From Theocolax elegans (Eukaryota; Arthropoda; Insecta; Hymenoptera; Cerocephalidae), in NCBI GenBank assembly GCA_026168455.1, contig CM047427.1:61873162-61937161 (forward strand): a DNA stretch of 64,000 nt, in the 5' to 3' direction. Position numbers and translations under genes: made by a program. Below the pieces are notes generated by a model. That model was not told the origin of the DNA and ran no database searches. It saw only the letters and a program-made list of their open reading frames with translations. Below are positions 1 through 12,838 of this stretch, in pieces. Position 1 is the first letter of the stretch; each line of letters starts with the position of its first letter.

Positions 1-703
1 TCTAAATTCATTTCTGCTTCCTTGACTATGTGAGATAATACTAACTTAGTTGATTTACAATTTTTGAAACTAATTTAAGGGGGTATCCTCATATAGATCG
101 CGAAAAATGAAGACAAACTTTAGGAATTTTTATAAAAGAAATTATTCAATATTTTTATTTGAAATTTTATTTACGTAGTTTCTTATAGTTTGTAGAAACA
201 TAAAAATTTTTGATATATACTTAATGTTAATTAGGTGAGCCACGTAATCAAATTCAAGGTGAAGATATATTTTTTTTGGTCTCAATTGGCGCCATGTTTC
301 GTTGTTGCTGTGTCATTCTGAAATATAAGAAACAAAGTTTTTTGACATTATTATACCAATTCCTCGTCCACTTACCTAAATTTGAAATGTCAAAAAAAAG
401 TTTGAAAAAATGGCGGATTTTTGAAAAAAAATTCATAAAAGTTTTTCTATTATTGCAGAAGAGTTATTAAATAATTTTTTAAAACAAAATCCTTTAGGTT
501 TGTCAACTAGCTAATTAAATTTCCTTTAAAATGGTATATATATTTTTTCAATAGCTTCAAAACTCGCTGAGTAATCAGTGGCGTCAATTTGGAAAATCGA
601 AAAATTGAGTTTTCGAGAAAAATGCGTTTAATATTCGCGGTATACAATATATTATTTTTTAATAGAATTTTTTCGTACTTACAGCTACTAATCGACTTTT
701 GTA
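1..703. other. AT-rich sequence, no gene seen
   Basis: I see no supportable gene here. Short reading frames on both strands are rich in Lys, Phe and Asn, as expected by chance in AT-rich DNA. Confidence 0.5.
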
Positions 704-916
704 CTATTCAGTAATGCCTGCTCCATAAAGAAGCCCTTCTTGTTCTTCGAAATGCTGATTTTCAGATGCAGTTTTCCTTTTTTTGACCAATCGAGCTTCC
801 TTGGATGCGCTCTCCGTTCTGATGTTTTGCCGTGTTACTCGTTCAGCGTCGGTGTTCTGATGCTCGATACCTCCCGGCCTTTTCACCTTTAGGGTAAGAC
901 GACATTTTGCACGCAA
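704..916 (-). pseudogene. Short charged coding-like remnant, unknown family
   Basis: A 70-residue open frame rich in Arg, Lys and Glu, ending LYGAGITE before a stop. Base composition is more GC-rich than its surroundings, and the charged helical segment (about residues 25-60) with a Tyr-Gly-Ala-Gly end looks protein-like. A second ATG in another frame (MSSYPKGEK, just inside) suggests the real start may be frameshifted relative to the long frame. I do not recognise the family and assign no function. It may be a fragment of a mobile-element gene or chance. Confidence 0.25.
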
Positions 917-1459
917 AACAGCAGTGAACTAATCGACAGCTACGAGAATACTGAGCCAACAGTTGTAAAACTCTTCGAAATGAACCTATACTTTCAGTCG
1001 GCTTAGACTGTAGTAATGCTCTTATTTACACAACTATACGCACTAATACAACTAAAATTGGAATAGCATCTGCCACAGTACAATTGCGAAGCATCTTGAA
1101 GACCCAAACTCAGCGGGGCACCTATTGTATTCGAGCGCGTACCTGCCTACCTGCGCCACATTCCGGCAGCGCATCGCACAACTTTAAAGAAAATAGCCAT
1201 AGCATGGAAACCGCTGCGAATTTCACTTTAAAATTGTTCGATCGATCTATACGAGGAGACCCCCTTAATGATGTACGCTCTGACTCGAATTCCTGATAAA
1301 TCTATGAAATTTACGATGACTCTGAAAGTGATTCTATTTTTTAGTACTTGATCAAAAAATTTGCCTACTGTTTCTGCTGAAATGAGGTATTTGTGACATT
1401 TAAATTAGAAGGATTTAAACTTAAAAATTTTTGCATCTGCTAACATATTTGCAAGGCCT

Positions 1460-1941
1460 TGTTTACAATTATATCTATCTATACAAGATTGGAAATTAAG
1501 TTTGGCGTACTTAGGGGTGGGTGGGCAATGGCAAGCTTGGTAAAAATTCCCAAATTCTTTAGCCGAAAGCATTTGGGAAAAAACATGAGGATTTCGGTGC
1601 AAGACATTACGCGACGTAGCTCTTCGGGTAATAGATCAGGGTTGTACTCTATAGCGTTACATACTTCGTCAAAAATAATGTATTGGTGTGGCTCTACGCT
1701 TATTGTCGACTGCAGACCTTCTCAACGCGTATGTAGCATTTAATCGTTTAATAACTTTGCCCACGTTAAACTTCCTTATTTGTTTGCTTTCTAGAACATG
1801 ACTCAACTCTGTTTTTGAAATGTTGTGCCTAAAGTTGTACAATTTTAGCTTGAGTACTGGGGTATTTTCGATGAATAAGATTGGTATTAAGCGCTCGTGT
1901 AGAATGGTCTCACCTGGTATGCCGTCTTTATCCATTTGCAT
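1460..1941 (-). pseudogene. Degraded coding-like remnant
   Basis: A 90-residue open frame begins MQMDKDGIPGETILHERL and stops near 1669. A different minus frame then continues protein-like for about 65 codons (for example the pieces EYNPDLLPEELRRVM and NLGIFTKLAIAHPPL) to a stop near 1490. The switch of frame at about 1670 suggests one frameshift in a decayed gene. No domain is recognised. The sequence is richer in GC than its flanks, which is the main reason to list it. Confidence 0.22.
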
Positions 1942-4900
1942 CCTTTTTTGGATAGCTTGTCGATTGTACGAATTCGTAAATTGTAAATAATATTCATCGA
2001 AAAAAAAATTTCGTCGATGCTTCGATTCGCGTTTGGATATCGGCTCTGATCGATTGAAATTTCTCTTGAGCGGTGGTCATTGCAGTTATTGTTTTTTTTA
2101 ATTGTTACTTCATTTGATTCTTTTTGAAAAGAAAAAGAAAATATTTTAACTTCTGTCTTTTGTTAAAAAAAAATGAATGAGAAAAGAATTAATATTTACA
2201 TATACAAGAAACGAGACTAAAATTGTATGTAATTTCGTTAATAACATAAAAAAATGCGATTATATAAAAAAAAAAGTGAATAATATAAAAAGGTGTGAAA
2301 CTTTACGGAGTTTGATTTGATGTTTAATTTTACAACGATGTTAACTATAAACAAAAGAAATTATATCTTGAATTAACGAACACTATTGTTGATATGTAGG
2401 ATAAAATTACAAAATTGTGTTTAATGCATAACTTTCGAGAGAATTTGTTCGGCTATGTGGAAAACTGAAAAATCAGTTGCACATGGCTTCGCAAGATTTC
2501 CTGACGGGAGCACATACATGTATAATGTTATAATGTTATAACGCGCTTGTTTATATAAAAAAGACTTTATTGTTAAAAGAAAGGTTTTACCTTTCGTTAT
2601 ATGGAACGATACAATCTACCAAAAACCCTTGCTTATCTCTGTGGAAAAAGGACAATTCCATAGTACATCGACTCGCAAGATGTCGTCGGAAGAGCAGTTC
2701 TTTTTTTGTGAAATACTGGTAAATTACTTATAACTCCAAGTTTCATAAAAATTTATTGAATACTGCTACAAATTAAATAATGTTTGAATTGAACGTTAAT
2801 AATTATTTATCATTAATTTTAAAACGCTTAAGTGATTTTAAATATTTGCAAAAGGTTTTATTGTCTTGCTCGCGATTTTTATCTGCTAATATATGGTATA
2901 AAATAGTTTTACGGAGTTTTATTTTAAAAACTTTCAATTGTGCGAGAAATGACTAATGATATTTGTTAAGTGGGCAAAAAAAGGGAACTTTATGCTTTTT
3001 CAACCATAATTGACTACGATTCACTGCTGCATGTACCTTATTTTAGAAAAAAACTTAATTATTTAGTTGTGTAATTTCAATTTCAATATTAATATTTTTG
3101 ATGAAAATAAATTGACCTATGCTAACTGTTTGATTTCTGTGGATTCTATGTTTTAAATTATTAACAGTGAAATAATATAAAGCTTTTTGACGTAAATAAT
3201 GTGCATTGAGAGATATGTACAGATGCATGTACAGAGAAAAGCAGAAAATTCTAAAAGTAGTGATCTTATAATAACAATCAAGCTTTATCAATGCAAAGAG
3301 AAGAAAATATAAATAAACGCTTACCTTCTTAGTTGTGTCAGGAATTGTGATATCTATGTATATATATATATATATATATATTCTGTTAATATTGCTTTTT
3401 TTATTCCTATTACCCGTAATAACAATTGAACTGAATTAATTAAATTCTTGCATCTGACCTATTTTTGTGTAATTTACTCATAGTGTTTGGAAATTGTTAT
3501 GTGAAAACCTTGCACGATAGTCGCATGTTTGAAACTAAATATAAACTGCTTGCACGAATCACTATTTATTATTATTGCTATTAATTATAAATTGTCACTG
3601 TTATATGTATTTGTTATATTATTATTATTTTGTTTTGTTTTGTATTAAAATTATTGTTTATTTAACTTGAATTTCTATTGTATCGGTTTCCACGAATCGC
3701 GATGCACGTAAAAATGTTTAATTTTTAACAATAAAAAATTCACTAATAGTGCGCTTGATTCTATTTTTTAATTGGAGAAAAATGGGAAAAAAGGGTGATT
3801 TGTATTTATTTTTCCATTTCTTATGAGCTATATGCTTTGTAACCGGTGAATTTCATTTCGTTACTTTAACCTATCAATCCAGGTGGATGGCAATGAGAAA
3901 AACCCCCGTAACCTCGGTTCATGAAGGATAAAGCATTAATGAAATTTCCGGTTTCTGTTTATTCAATAAAAAAATATAAAAAATTAATTTTAAATGGTTA
4001 ACTTGGGAAAATGGGATAAGTATAGGATTTCTCCAAAGGTTACTTTTATGCTGAACTCGCGTTTATCCGTCGAAAACTTTCGCGCGTATCAGGTCAAGAG
4101 AAAAAAATTTTGGCGAGGTTCCCCGTTACAGAACAATCTGATTGCGATGACGACTCTCGCCTAACTGACTAATATGCGACACTCGAATGCACGGTGATGT
4201 ACTTTTCTTCTCGGCGTTTGAGATAAGGGAGCGTAGAGGGTCAACTTATGGATGAGGTGATAAAATAATAACGTATTATAAGTATTAAGTCTATGGGTAC
4301 GAGAGAGACACGAGTATAGAGAAGAGATGTTTTCTTGGTACAATGTATATTGTTAGGGACTTCTATGCGTATATAGTAATGGTTGAGAGACAACGAGAGG
4401 TAAGGAGAGTAGTGCATCGGTTTGGATTCTCTTGATGACGTGCTTAGCATTCGAATTTGAAATTATATTATTTTTCGAATTTGAAATTTATTTTGTTAGT
4501 GCAACTGCACGTACTTCCTCTTTATTATTGTTTTTGATTAATTTTAATGATATATTTTGATAATAATTGTAAATTGTTCATAATCCTACAAGTTTATCTA
4601 AATTATTAAAGTAATGTTTGAAATATCGAATCTTGTCTAAAAAATTTATAAAAATTCTTGTTTAATTTATATTTTCCTTCTAGTTTTCGTTACGGTTGCA
4701 ATGGTAGAATAATAAAAAAAGGGATAATTAAAGCTAGAATTTGTCGACTATACCTAGAATGACCATTGAGATTCATAATTTTGCAATATTATATGGACAA
4801 TATAAATTCTAAATTATTGAAAAAAAAGATAATAGTGATTTATTATTGATCTGTGCGTGTAGAACCTTAGTTACTTGTTTCTTATTAAAACAGTAGAAAA

Positions 4901-5283
4901 GACAAATTGAAGAAGAGAAATCACGTAAGGGTATCAAATTTTATACTTTATTGACATTCTTTTTTTTTGAGTTTTCCGCGTTTTTATAAATTTTATAAAA
5001 ATACTAAAATTATTAGCTTTTCGTGGTGGCATTTTGTGCATTTTTCTGTGTAAATATAAAATGATTTTAATTAATAAAGACAAACAAACCGAGAAAAAAA
5101 ACACGCTAAATTAAAATTTACATAAGAATGGTAATTATGTTGCTTACTTGAATGCTGGTGATGAGGTTGTTGCGCCAAAGAGCCATGTTCGAAAAGAAGA
5201 AAAAGCGAAAAAAAACATTGCTTTTTTTTGTCAAACAAAGGGGTTTCTTAGGCGAAAACGCGCACTTAATTTACTTGTTTAAA
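1942..5283. other. Gene-poor AT-rich stretch with a (TA)n run
   Basis: No convincing gene. A (TA)n microsatellite lies at about 3357-3381. The piece around 3890-4140 is slightly GC-richer but shows no recognisable element ends. Short frames on the minus strand near 3055-3291 and 4161-4450 are low-complexity and not supported. Confidence 0.5.
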
Positions 5284-5290
5284 TTGTACC

Positions 5291-5530
5291 GGTCCGGGCG
5301 CTGAGGGGGATTTCGTGGCCACTTTTTGTCCCCTCGGCAACTTTTTGTATTTGTATGTTATTTGGGTCGTAGAAACCGAATTTCGAGGTTCTCAGGCCCA
5401 AATTTGGTCTCATTTTGAGATATGGCCCATTTTTAATAAAAATACCGAAGTTTTTCGGAAAATTGACCTTATTTAATGCAAGAATGACTTTTTATATTGT
5501 ATAAGTATATATTTTTGTAATAATTACGTG
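5291..5530 (+). repeat. Repeat D, copy 1
   Basis: About 240 bp that recurs at 33055-33303 with about 85-90% identity by eye. Both copies begin TCCGGGCGCTGA and end near TAATAATTACGT. The GC-rich head holds a small inverted repeat (GAGGGGG ... CCCCTC). There are no coding frames. The class is unknown; a SINE or non-autonomous element is possible. A (TA)n run and then repeat A follow directly. Confidence 0.6.
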
Positions 5531-5549
5531 TGTGTATATATATATATAT

Positions 5550-6291
5550 GGGTGGTTCTCTGTGACATCGAAGATGAAAAAAATAAATATTGCTATAACT
5601 GTGGGAATATGTTTTAGAGGTATCCAGCAGTTCTCCTGAATTTTTTCAGATTTTTTCTGGGCCATTATTTTAAGTTACAGAGAGTCAAAGTTGACATTTT
5701 AGCACTTTTTTGCATTATATGCCCATTTTCATGAATTTTTAGCTCCCAGGGGATGCATTTTTCACTAAAAACATAAGTATGACTTTTTTTGTAAAATTTT
5801 CCGAACTTTTCATTAAAAATACTTTTAAAGACATAAATGTATGCTGTTACTCTCTTGTAAGCCATTTAAACCTTAAAAAGTGAAAATCAGCAATTCTGCT
5901 CCGGACTCTGGTAACCTAATACTGTATAAAAGATGTCTTTTTATAGTCAGAAACTGCCTAAAAATTTCCAGAGTAGGTCTAAATCATTAAGATTACTTAT
6001 GGTCAAAATATCCGGGAAAAGTGCCCGAAATATTAATAGAAATGTATATTTGTTCCCTTATAACGATGAATCTAGTAGCATGATCATTGCAAAAAAATTT
6101 ATGCACTTACCTTGGAATGGTAGAAAAGTATCTTTACTTGTTTCAGTATCCATCTAATCTCCTGTAAGCTGCTAAAAATACAAATATTATTATAAAATTA
6201 TAAAAAATTATTTTTTAAACATTTATAATGCTGGATTTTTAGTTTTACATCCCTTACAAGAATTATAATACTAATCTGAAGGATTACTATA
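5550..6291 (+). mobile_element. Repeat A, solitary forward copy
   Basis: About 742 bp beginning GGGTGGTTCTCTGTG after a (TA)n run and ending TGAAGGATTACTATA. The same sequence recurs in both orientations in the 12.8-22.0 kb array. On the minus strand it carries a 61-nt exon-like cassette (6111-6171) bounded by TTTTTAG and GTAAGT, with ATG GAT ACT GAA inside. Short plus-strand frames in it (5933-6157) are not supported as genes because they shift between copies. The element class is unknown. Confidence 0.65.
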
Positions 6292-6390
6292 AACGATATA
6301 ATCAACGATGTATTTCCAAATCATATCAAAAGCATCGGCAGACGACAAAACATTTCCTTTTATAGTGAGTCTTGTAAATCAACACATAAT

Positions 6391-8612
6391 TTGCGGAGTA
6401 ATATATATAAAAATCGTCTTCTAAAATTAGAAATTAATGTTATTCATATTCATTTAAATTATTTGTATAAATCTTTAAACAAGTTAAAAATTAAAATTAT
6501 TAACACAAATTTACCTTTGATTATTCTTGATAATTTCTTTTTACTAACTGAGAAAAGAGCACAAAAAATTTTTGATAATATTACTAAAATACATAACAAT
6601 AAATTATATAATTTAATTAAATATTGCAGTAATAACAGCACAAAAAACCAATGGATAAAAAACTTATCATCTAGTACAATTCCTGAAAATGTAATAAAGG
6701 TAGCATCTTTCGGCTCAAAATTTAATTGCATTTCAAAATTTACTAATTATGATATTCTAACAACGATTAAAAATGTTGAATATTCCTCAGATAAAATTGA
6801 AACTAATACAGAAACTAAAAATGAAATTAGGGATATCATTGTAAATAACATAAAATCGGTAAGAAAAAAGTCTCCACACATAACATATCATGAACGAGAA
6901 TTTAAAAACAATCTGAGTGAAACTAAATCTTTCTTAAAAGAAAATCCTAACATATTTTTTACACATGCTGACAAAGGCAACTTAACAGTATGTTTAAATA
7001 AAACTGAATATATAGAAAAAATGAACACCTTATTATTAGACAATAATACATATATGATGATAAAAAGAATCCGTTAAAAAAACTACAGTCAGATGTTTAT
7101 TCTATATTAAAAGACCTTAATGATAATAAATTTTTAAAAAAAGAATACCATAAAAATGAATTAACCCAAACTAATACAACATTAGCGAAAGCATATGGAT
7201 TACCAAAAATACACAAAGATAATTTTCCACTCAGACCAATAATTTCGACAATAAACAGTCCTACACATTATTTAGCAAAAATAATTTATAACGATCTAAA
7301 ACAAGCAATACCAGTTCCAAAATCGCATATAAATAATAGTTTTGATTTAAAAGAAAAGCTTGAAAATATATATATACCAACCGGTTATGTTTTGATATCA
7401 TTAGACGTTAGTTCTTTGTTTACAAACATCCCAAGTCATGAGGTTCTCAATAGTTTAGATAAACGCTTTATTCATATTCAAAATAAATGTAAAATCCCCT
7501 TCCATAATATCCGCAAAAGTATAGAATTTTGATTTAATAATGTTTATTTTAGTTTCAATAATGTCATTTACAAACAAATATTCGGATCTCCAATGGGATC
7601 GCCTATATCACCATTATTTGCAGATTTAGTAATGGATGATCTTGAGACCCACTGTTTAAAAGAATTAAAAAGTAAACACAATTGCAAACCAATTTTTTAT
7701 TATAGATATGTAGACGACACAATTTTATGCGTGGAAAAAAGTCATATAAACACAGTTCTCAATATCTTTAACAATTACAATAAACACCTCAAATTTACAT
7801 ATGAAATAGAAAATAATAATTGTATAAATTTTCTGGATCTCACATTAATCAAAGAAAACAATAGTATTATTACAAATTGGTATAGAAAACCAACTAATTC
7901 TAACCGGTTATTAAATTTTAATTCTAATCACACAATACAACAGAAACGTAATATTATTTATAATTTAGTAGATAGGGCAATGATATTGTCACAAAAACAG
8001 TTTCATAAAGAAAATCTAAATATTATTACAGAAATACTAAAAAGCAATGATTATCCTATTGAATTTATAAATACAACAATAAATAAAAGAAAACGCAATA
8101 TTACAATTAAAAACAATGTTAAAATAGATAAAAAAATCCCAATATGTACGATATCACTACCTTACAATAAAGAGTTTTTCAATAAATGTTCCCGAATGCT
8201 AAAAAAATATAATATTAATACTATTCCATTAATTAATCACAAACTTGATACAATTATAAAATTAGGCAAAGATAAAACATCAAAATGGGAGGAGACAGAG
8301 GTAGTTTACAAGTTATCTTGTATTAAATGCCCGGCTATTTATATTGGAGAAACAAAACGCTGCCTAAAAAATCGAATAAAAGAACATCAGAACAATAAAA
8401 ATCAAGAAGCCGTTGTTACTGCACACATTTTAAATAACGTAAATCATAATTTTAACTGGGAAGATACAAAAATAATAGATAAAGAATCTTGCTATAAAAA
8501 AAGACTCATTTCGGAAATGTTACACATCAATCATTATAATTCGACAATTAACAGAATGGAAGATACTCAACATTTAAACCGTCAATACAGAAATGTTATG
8601 AATATATTTTAA
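6391..8612 (+). pseudogene. Penelope-like reverse transcriptase/GIY-YIG endonuclease, frameshifted
   Basis: The protein copies element RNA into DNA; its GIY-YIG domain nicks the target. Frame 1 (6391-7077) is the Lys/Asn-rich N-terminus. Near 7058-7062 the reading moves to frame 3, apparently through loss of one A in an A-run. The palm follows with AYGLPKIHK (about 7185) and LISLDVSSLFTNIP (about 7390), then an in-frame TGA at 7530-7532, then MGSPISPLFADLVM (7593) and catalytic YVDD (about 7707). The GIY-YIG part is near 8300-8400 (VVYKLSCIKC, IYIGETKRCLKNRIKEH), about residue 237 onward of the last frame. The LPKIHK, YVDD and YIGET motifs leave little doubt about the family. With only two lesions, this copy is fairly young. 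The nominal start is a TTG and is uncertain. Confidence 0.88.
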
Positions 8613-8830
8613 AGAGACTAATGTACACAAACTATGACGTATATAGTTTGTATTAACACACACCTACTTTGTTTTTGTATAAATACTCGTTGATTTCGTA
8701 TCAAATGTTATTCGACGAAGCTCACTTGGGCTGTAATATTATATTCATTATCAAGGTAAAATTTAATTTTTAATTCACAAGTAATGTAAAATTTTTATAT
8801 AAATATTTATAATTTTGTCCAATAAATTCA

Positions 8831-8873
8831 GCACCTGAAGAGGTCTGCAAACCTAGCAGACGAAACGTTGTGC
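8831..8873 (+). ncRNA. Hammerhead-like RNA motif in the Penelope 3' region
   Basis: CTGAAGA (8835-8841), an extra G, a 6-bp stem GTCTGC/GCAGAC closing a 7-nt loop, then GAAAC (8862-8866). Outer pairing is GCAC (8831-8834) with GTGC (8870-8873). This matches the hammerhead core CUGANGA...GAAA except for the extra G before the stem. Hammerhead motifs are known in Penelope-like elements. The same layout with a different, still complementary stem occurs at 51119-51148. Self-cleaving activity is not shown. Confidence 0.5.
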
Positions 8874-8890
8874 ACATACATAAATAAATT

Positions 8891-9065
8891 GGATTTATTT
8901 ATTATTGACCCTTTACAATCGACTATTTACTAATTCAACAATGGAGGGTAAAAATTACAAAAAAAATTTATATTTAAATATTTTGTATTTATATTTACCG
9001 GGCATTATAAGGATTTGCCACCTTTCACGTACTTATATATCAATGCTTTTTCACTCTAAAGCTTA
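8891..9065. other. AT-rich spacer
   Basis: Nothing recognised between the end of the Penelope-like element and the satellite block. Confidence 0.4.
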
Positions 9066-10899
9066 TAGTATTTTATAATGAAAAACCCGAACATGAATGA
9101 ATTATCTATAGTTCTATTTCAGGTAATACAAAATGATATATTCTTAACAAGTGGATTTCTATCGGGATTTTAACAGTTATTGTCTTATAGATCATACAAA
9201 AATATAAGGTTAAATAGGGCGTTTTACAATAACGCCAAGTAACGGCTATATGGCCTTACCAGCATATTTCAATATTATATAACAACTTACCTGGTACCTT
9301 TATAGGGATTTATGACGATCGACGCATGAAATGGGCGGCTTGCCTAACGCATCGTACCTGGCTTTACCAGTCAAAAAGTAACCGCTATTGAATCGCTTAT
9401 CGCATTTTATGAGGTATTGCTGTATTTACTATTTACAACGAATAGGCATGTATCTGCATTACAAATAATTAATGATTTTCATTATTGAAATTTATCGGGT
9501 TGAAAAGGACATTTCACTATAAAGTCGAGCATTATTTATCCGAATCTACCGGTATATTCTAATATTGTCAAGCAACCTATGTGATTCGTTTATAGGGTTT
9601 AATCAGTATTGTCACATAAATCAGCGGATTGATTACAGGATCTTATCGGTTACGCCTGTCGTAGAAGCAACCGCTATTGAATCGTTTATCGTATTTTATG
9701 AGGAATTGCTGCATTTACTAATTACAACGAATAGGCATGTATCTACTCGATTTCAAATATTAAAGATTTTTCATGATTGCAATTTATCGGGTTGAATAGG
9801 ACATTTCACTATAAAGTCGAGCATTATTTATCCGAATCTACCGGTATATTCTAATATTGTCAAGCAACCTAAGTGATTCGTTATAGGGTTTAATCAGTAT
9901 TGTCACATAAATCAGCGGTTTGAATACAGGATCTTATCGGTTGAGCCTTCGTAGAAGCAACCGCTATTGAATCGTTATCGTATAGTATTTTATAATGAAA
10001 AACCCGAACATGAATGAATTATCTATAGTTCTATTTCAGGTAATACAAAATGATATATTCTTAACAAGTGGATTTCTATCGGGATTTTAACAGTTATTGT
10101 CTTATAGATCATACAAAAATATAAGGTTAAATAGGGCGTTTTACAATAACGCCAAGTAACGGCTATATGGCCTTACCAGCATATTTCAATATTATATAAC
10201 AACTTACCTGGTACCTTTATAGGGATTTATGACGATCGACGCATGAAATGGGCGGCTTGCCTAACGCATCGTACCTGGCTTTACCAGTCAAAAAGTAACC
10301 GCTATTGAATCGCTTATCGCATTTTATGAGGTATTGCTGTATTTACTATTTACAACGAATAGGCATGTATCTGCATTACAAATAATTAATGATTTTTCAT
10401 TATTGAAATTTATCGGGTTGAAAAGGACATTTCACTATAAAGTCGAGCATTATTTATCCGAATCTACCGGTATATTCTAATATTGTCAAGCAACCTATGT
10501 GATTCGTTTATAGGGTTTAATCAGTATTGTCACATAAATCAGCGGATTGATTACAGGATCTTATCGGTTACGCCTGTCGTAGAAGCAACCGCTATTGAAT
10601 CGTTTATCGTATTTTATGAGGAATTGCTGCATTTACTAATTACAACGAATAGGCATGTATCTACTCGATTTCAAATAATTAAAGATTTTTCATGATTGCA
10701 ATTTATCGGGTTGAATAGGACATTTCACTATAAAGTCGAGCATTATTTATCCGAATCTACCGGTATATTCTAATATTGTCAAGCAACCTAAGTGATTCGT
10801 TTATAGGGTTTAATCAGTATTGTCACATAAATCAGCGGTTTGAATACAGGATCTTATCGGTTGAGCCTGTCGTAGAAGCAACCGCTATTGAATCGTTTA
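9066..10899 (+). repeat. 917-bp tandem duplication
   Basis: The sequence starting TAGTATTTTATAATG at 9066 starts again at 9983 and is almost identical for its whole length, so the period is 917 bp. Each copy contains a unique part and then ~291-bp satellite monomers. The copies differ by a few single-base changes, which suggests recent duplication. The short frames reading MSSNLCDSFIG are periodic by-products of the satellite. Confidence 0.85.
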
Positions 10900-11440
10900 T
10901 CGTATTTTATGAGGTATTGCTGCATTTACTAATTACAACGAATAGGCATGTATCTGGATTACAAATAATTAATGATTTTTCATTATTGAAATTTATCGGG
11001 TTGAAAAGGACAATTCACTATAAAGTCGAGCATTATTTATCCGAATCTACCGATATATTCTAATATTGTCAAGCAACCTATGTGATTCGTTTATAGGGTT
11101 TAATCAGTATTGTCACATAAATCAGCGGATTGATTACAGGATCTTATCGGTTACGCCTGTCGTAGAAGCAACCGCTATTGAATCGTTTATCGTATTTTAT
11201 GAGGTATTGCTGTATTTTCTATTTACAACCAATAGGCATGTATCTGGATTTTAAATAATGAAAGATTTTTCATGATTGCAATTTATCGGGTTGAATAGGA
11301 CTATTCACTATAAAATCAAGCATTATTTATCCGAATCTACCGGTATATTCAAATATTGTCAAGCAACCTATGTGGTTCGTTTATAGGGTTTAATCAGTAT
11401 TGTCACATAAGTGAGCGGTTTAGTATTACAATAAACACGG
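9541..11440 (+). repeat. Satellite of ~291-bp monomers
   Basis: Monomers recur at a spacing close to 291 bp, marked by CGAATCTACCGGTATATTC and CAATAGGCATGTATCT-like segments (near 9541, 9834, 10459, 10753, 11043 and 11334). The reverse complement of the GGCATGTATC portion resembles sequence in the 20.3-22.9 kb duplication, so a related family lies there in inverted orientation. Confidence 0.75.
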
Positions 11441-12699
11441 AATAGTCGATTACATTTTTGGCGCGAAATTTCTATTTCTCAAGTGGCTTTGGTGAAATAT
11501 TGGACATTTGAAATATTTTTTCTAAAAATAGGTTAATTTGTTTTCATATTAGAAAACTAATGAAGTATAAACTTTATTACAAGAGAATGCTAAATAAAGA
11601 ATACATACCAATTCCGTAACAAATTCTGAATTATTTTAAATGTTAACATGAATCATCGAATCATATAAAAGATTAACAAAATTGGATTACTTTATTGAAA
11701 ATTAAATTTAATATTTCTTTCCCTAGCGGAAATAATCATATGCGAATAATGTTTATAAATACTTAATAAAAGTTATTAGCTTTTATTAGATTTTTGTATT
11801 TCGAAAATATCGTGAAAAACGATAAAATAACACTAATAGTAACTGTTGCATTTTCCTGTATTTAACTGTTTTTAGCTGTTTCTAAGTGATGTATGCAAAA
11901 AAACAAAAGCTGTTAATAAAAGATTGCTATTGGAAAATATTCATAAAAATTCTAAATACTTATTTACTGTATATAATAATTTAAAAAAGTTATTATTTTT
12001 TTAAACTCGCACATTTCTTTTACTTTTGAAAAAAAACCTAAAAGCTAATAAAATCTAGCAAAAGCTAAGAAGAGATAATAAAAGTTATAAATTTTAACTA
12101 ACTATTAACAGAGTCCAAAATCTGCATATTATAAATTGATTATGAAATTTATTAGCTTTTCTTAGCTCTTTCTGGAAAAATAAATTTCCGTCTGGGTTGG
12201 TGTTTATTACTAGCTCACTGTAGAAAACCACTATCTTTACTTTCATGAAGAATAACATTGAAAAATATTTATAATTAAAGAGCACAAAATTAAGAATACC
12301 TGCACGTGTCACTCGAGTTTGACAGTTATTTCTATAACCATTACTAAAGTAGTTAAATATATAGGAATATTGAATATTGAAATATTTGTTCTAAAAGTTC
12401 TGTTAATATTTTTTTTATTTTTATAAAATAATGAAGAATAAACTGTTATACAAGAGTATACTAATGAAAGAATACATATAAATGCCGTTACACATTCTGA
12501 ATTATTTTACAGAGTTTACTTGAATCAGTGAATCGTATAAGAATTATTATATTGGATAAGTTTATATAAAATAAATTTAATAATTCTTTGATTTTCATTA
12601 GTAGCTTTATAATAGAAAACTTTTACCTTTACTTGCATGAAGATTAACAATAAAAAATATTTATAACTAAATAATTCAAGATTAAGATTACATGCAACT
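11441..12699. repeat. Degenerate repeat family B, two direct copies
   Basis: The segment near 11490-11700 recurs, diverged, near 12360-12590. The piece containing ATGAAGAATAACA(T/A)TGAAAA-like sequence occurs near 12246, 12640, 20170 and 22290. No coding capacity is apparent; the short minus-strand frames are AT-rich noise. Confidence 0.5.
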
Positions 12700-12753
12700 G
12701 TATCATATATATATATATATATATACATGATACAGTTTACTTTACTTATACTC

Positions 12754-12801
<48 letters not shown>
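12700..12801. repeat. (TA)n blocks flanking a short palindrome
   Basis: Two (TA)n runs (about 12704-12726 and 12757-12801) flank a segment that repeats ATGATACAGT/ACTGTATCAT in inverted order. It is prone to secondary structure and may be copied imperfectly in assembly. Confidence 0.6.
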
Positions 12802-12838
12802 GTATATTCAGTTATTGTAATAATGATGTTTATATATT

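Larger units (their letters stand above)
6292..8890 (+). mobile_element. Penelope-like retroelement, copy 1 (near full length)
   Basis: This block holds the coding region (6391-8612) and a 3' region that ends with a hammerhead-like motif and A-rich sequence. Penelope-like elements encode a reverse transcriptase fused to a GIY-YIG endonuclease, often flanked by pseudo-LTRs with hammerhead-type motifs. The 5' boundary abuts the end of repeat A, so the frame may open upstream of 6391: it is open from at least 6301. No target-site duplication was established. Confidence 0.75.

Noticed and set aside
3055..3291. Minus-strand 78-residue frame
   Set aside because: Ile/Tyr/Asn-rich AT-derived sequence with no splice or domain support.
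6459..6731. Minus-strand hydrophobic frame opposite the Penelope N-terminus
   Set aside because: Antisense shadow of the real plus-strand coding region.
9565..11254. Series of similar open frames reading MSSNLCDSFIGFNQYCHINQ
   Set aside because: They are the same satellite monomer read in each repeat, start at TTG, end at differing points and have no protein features.
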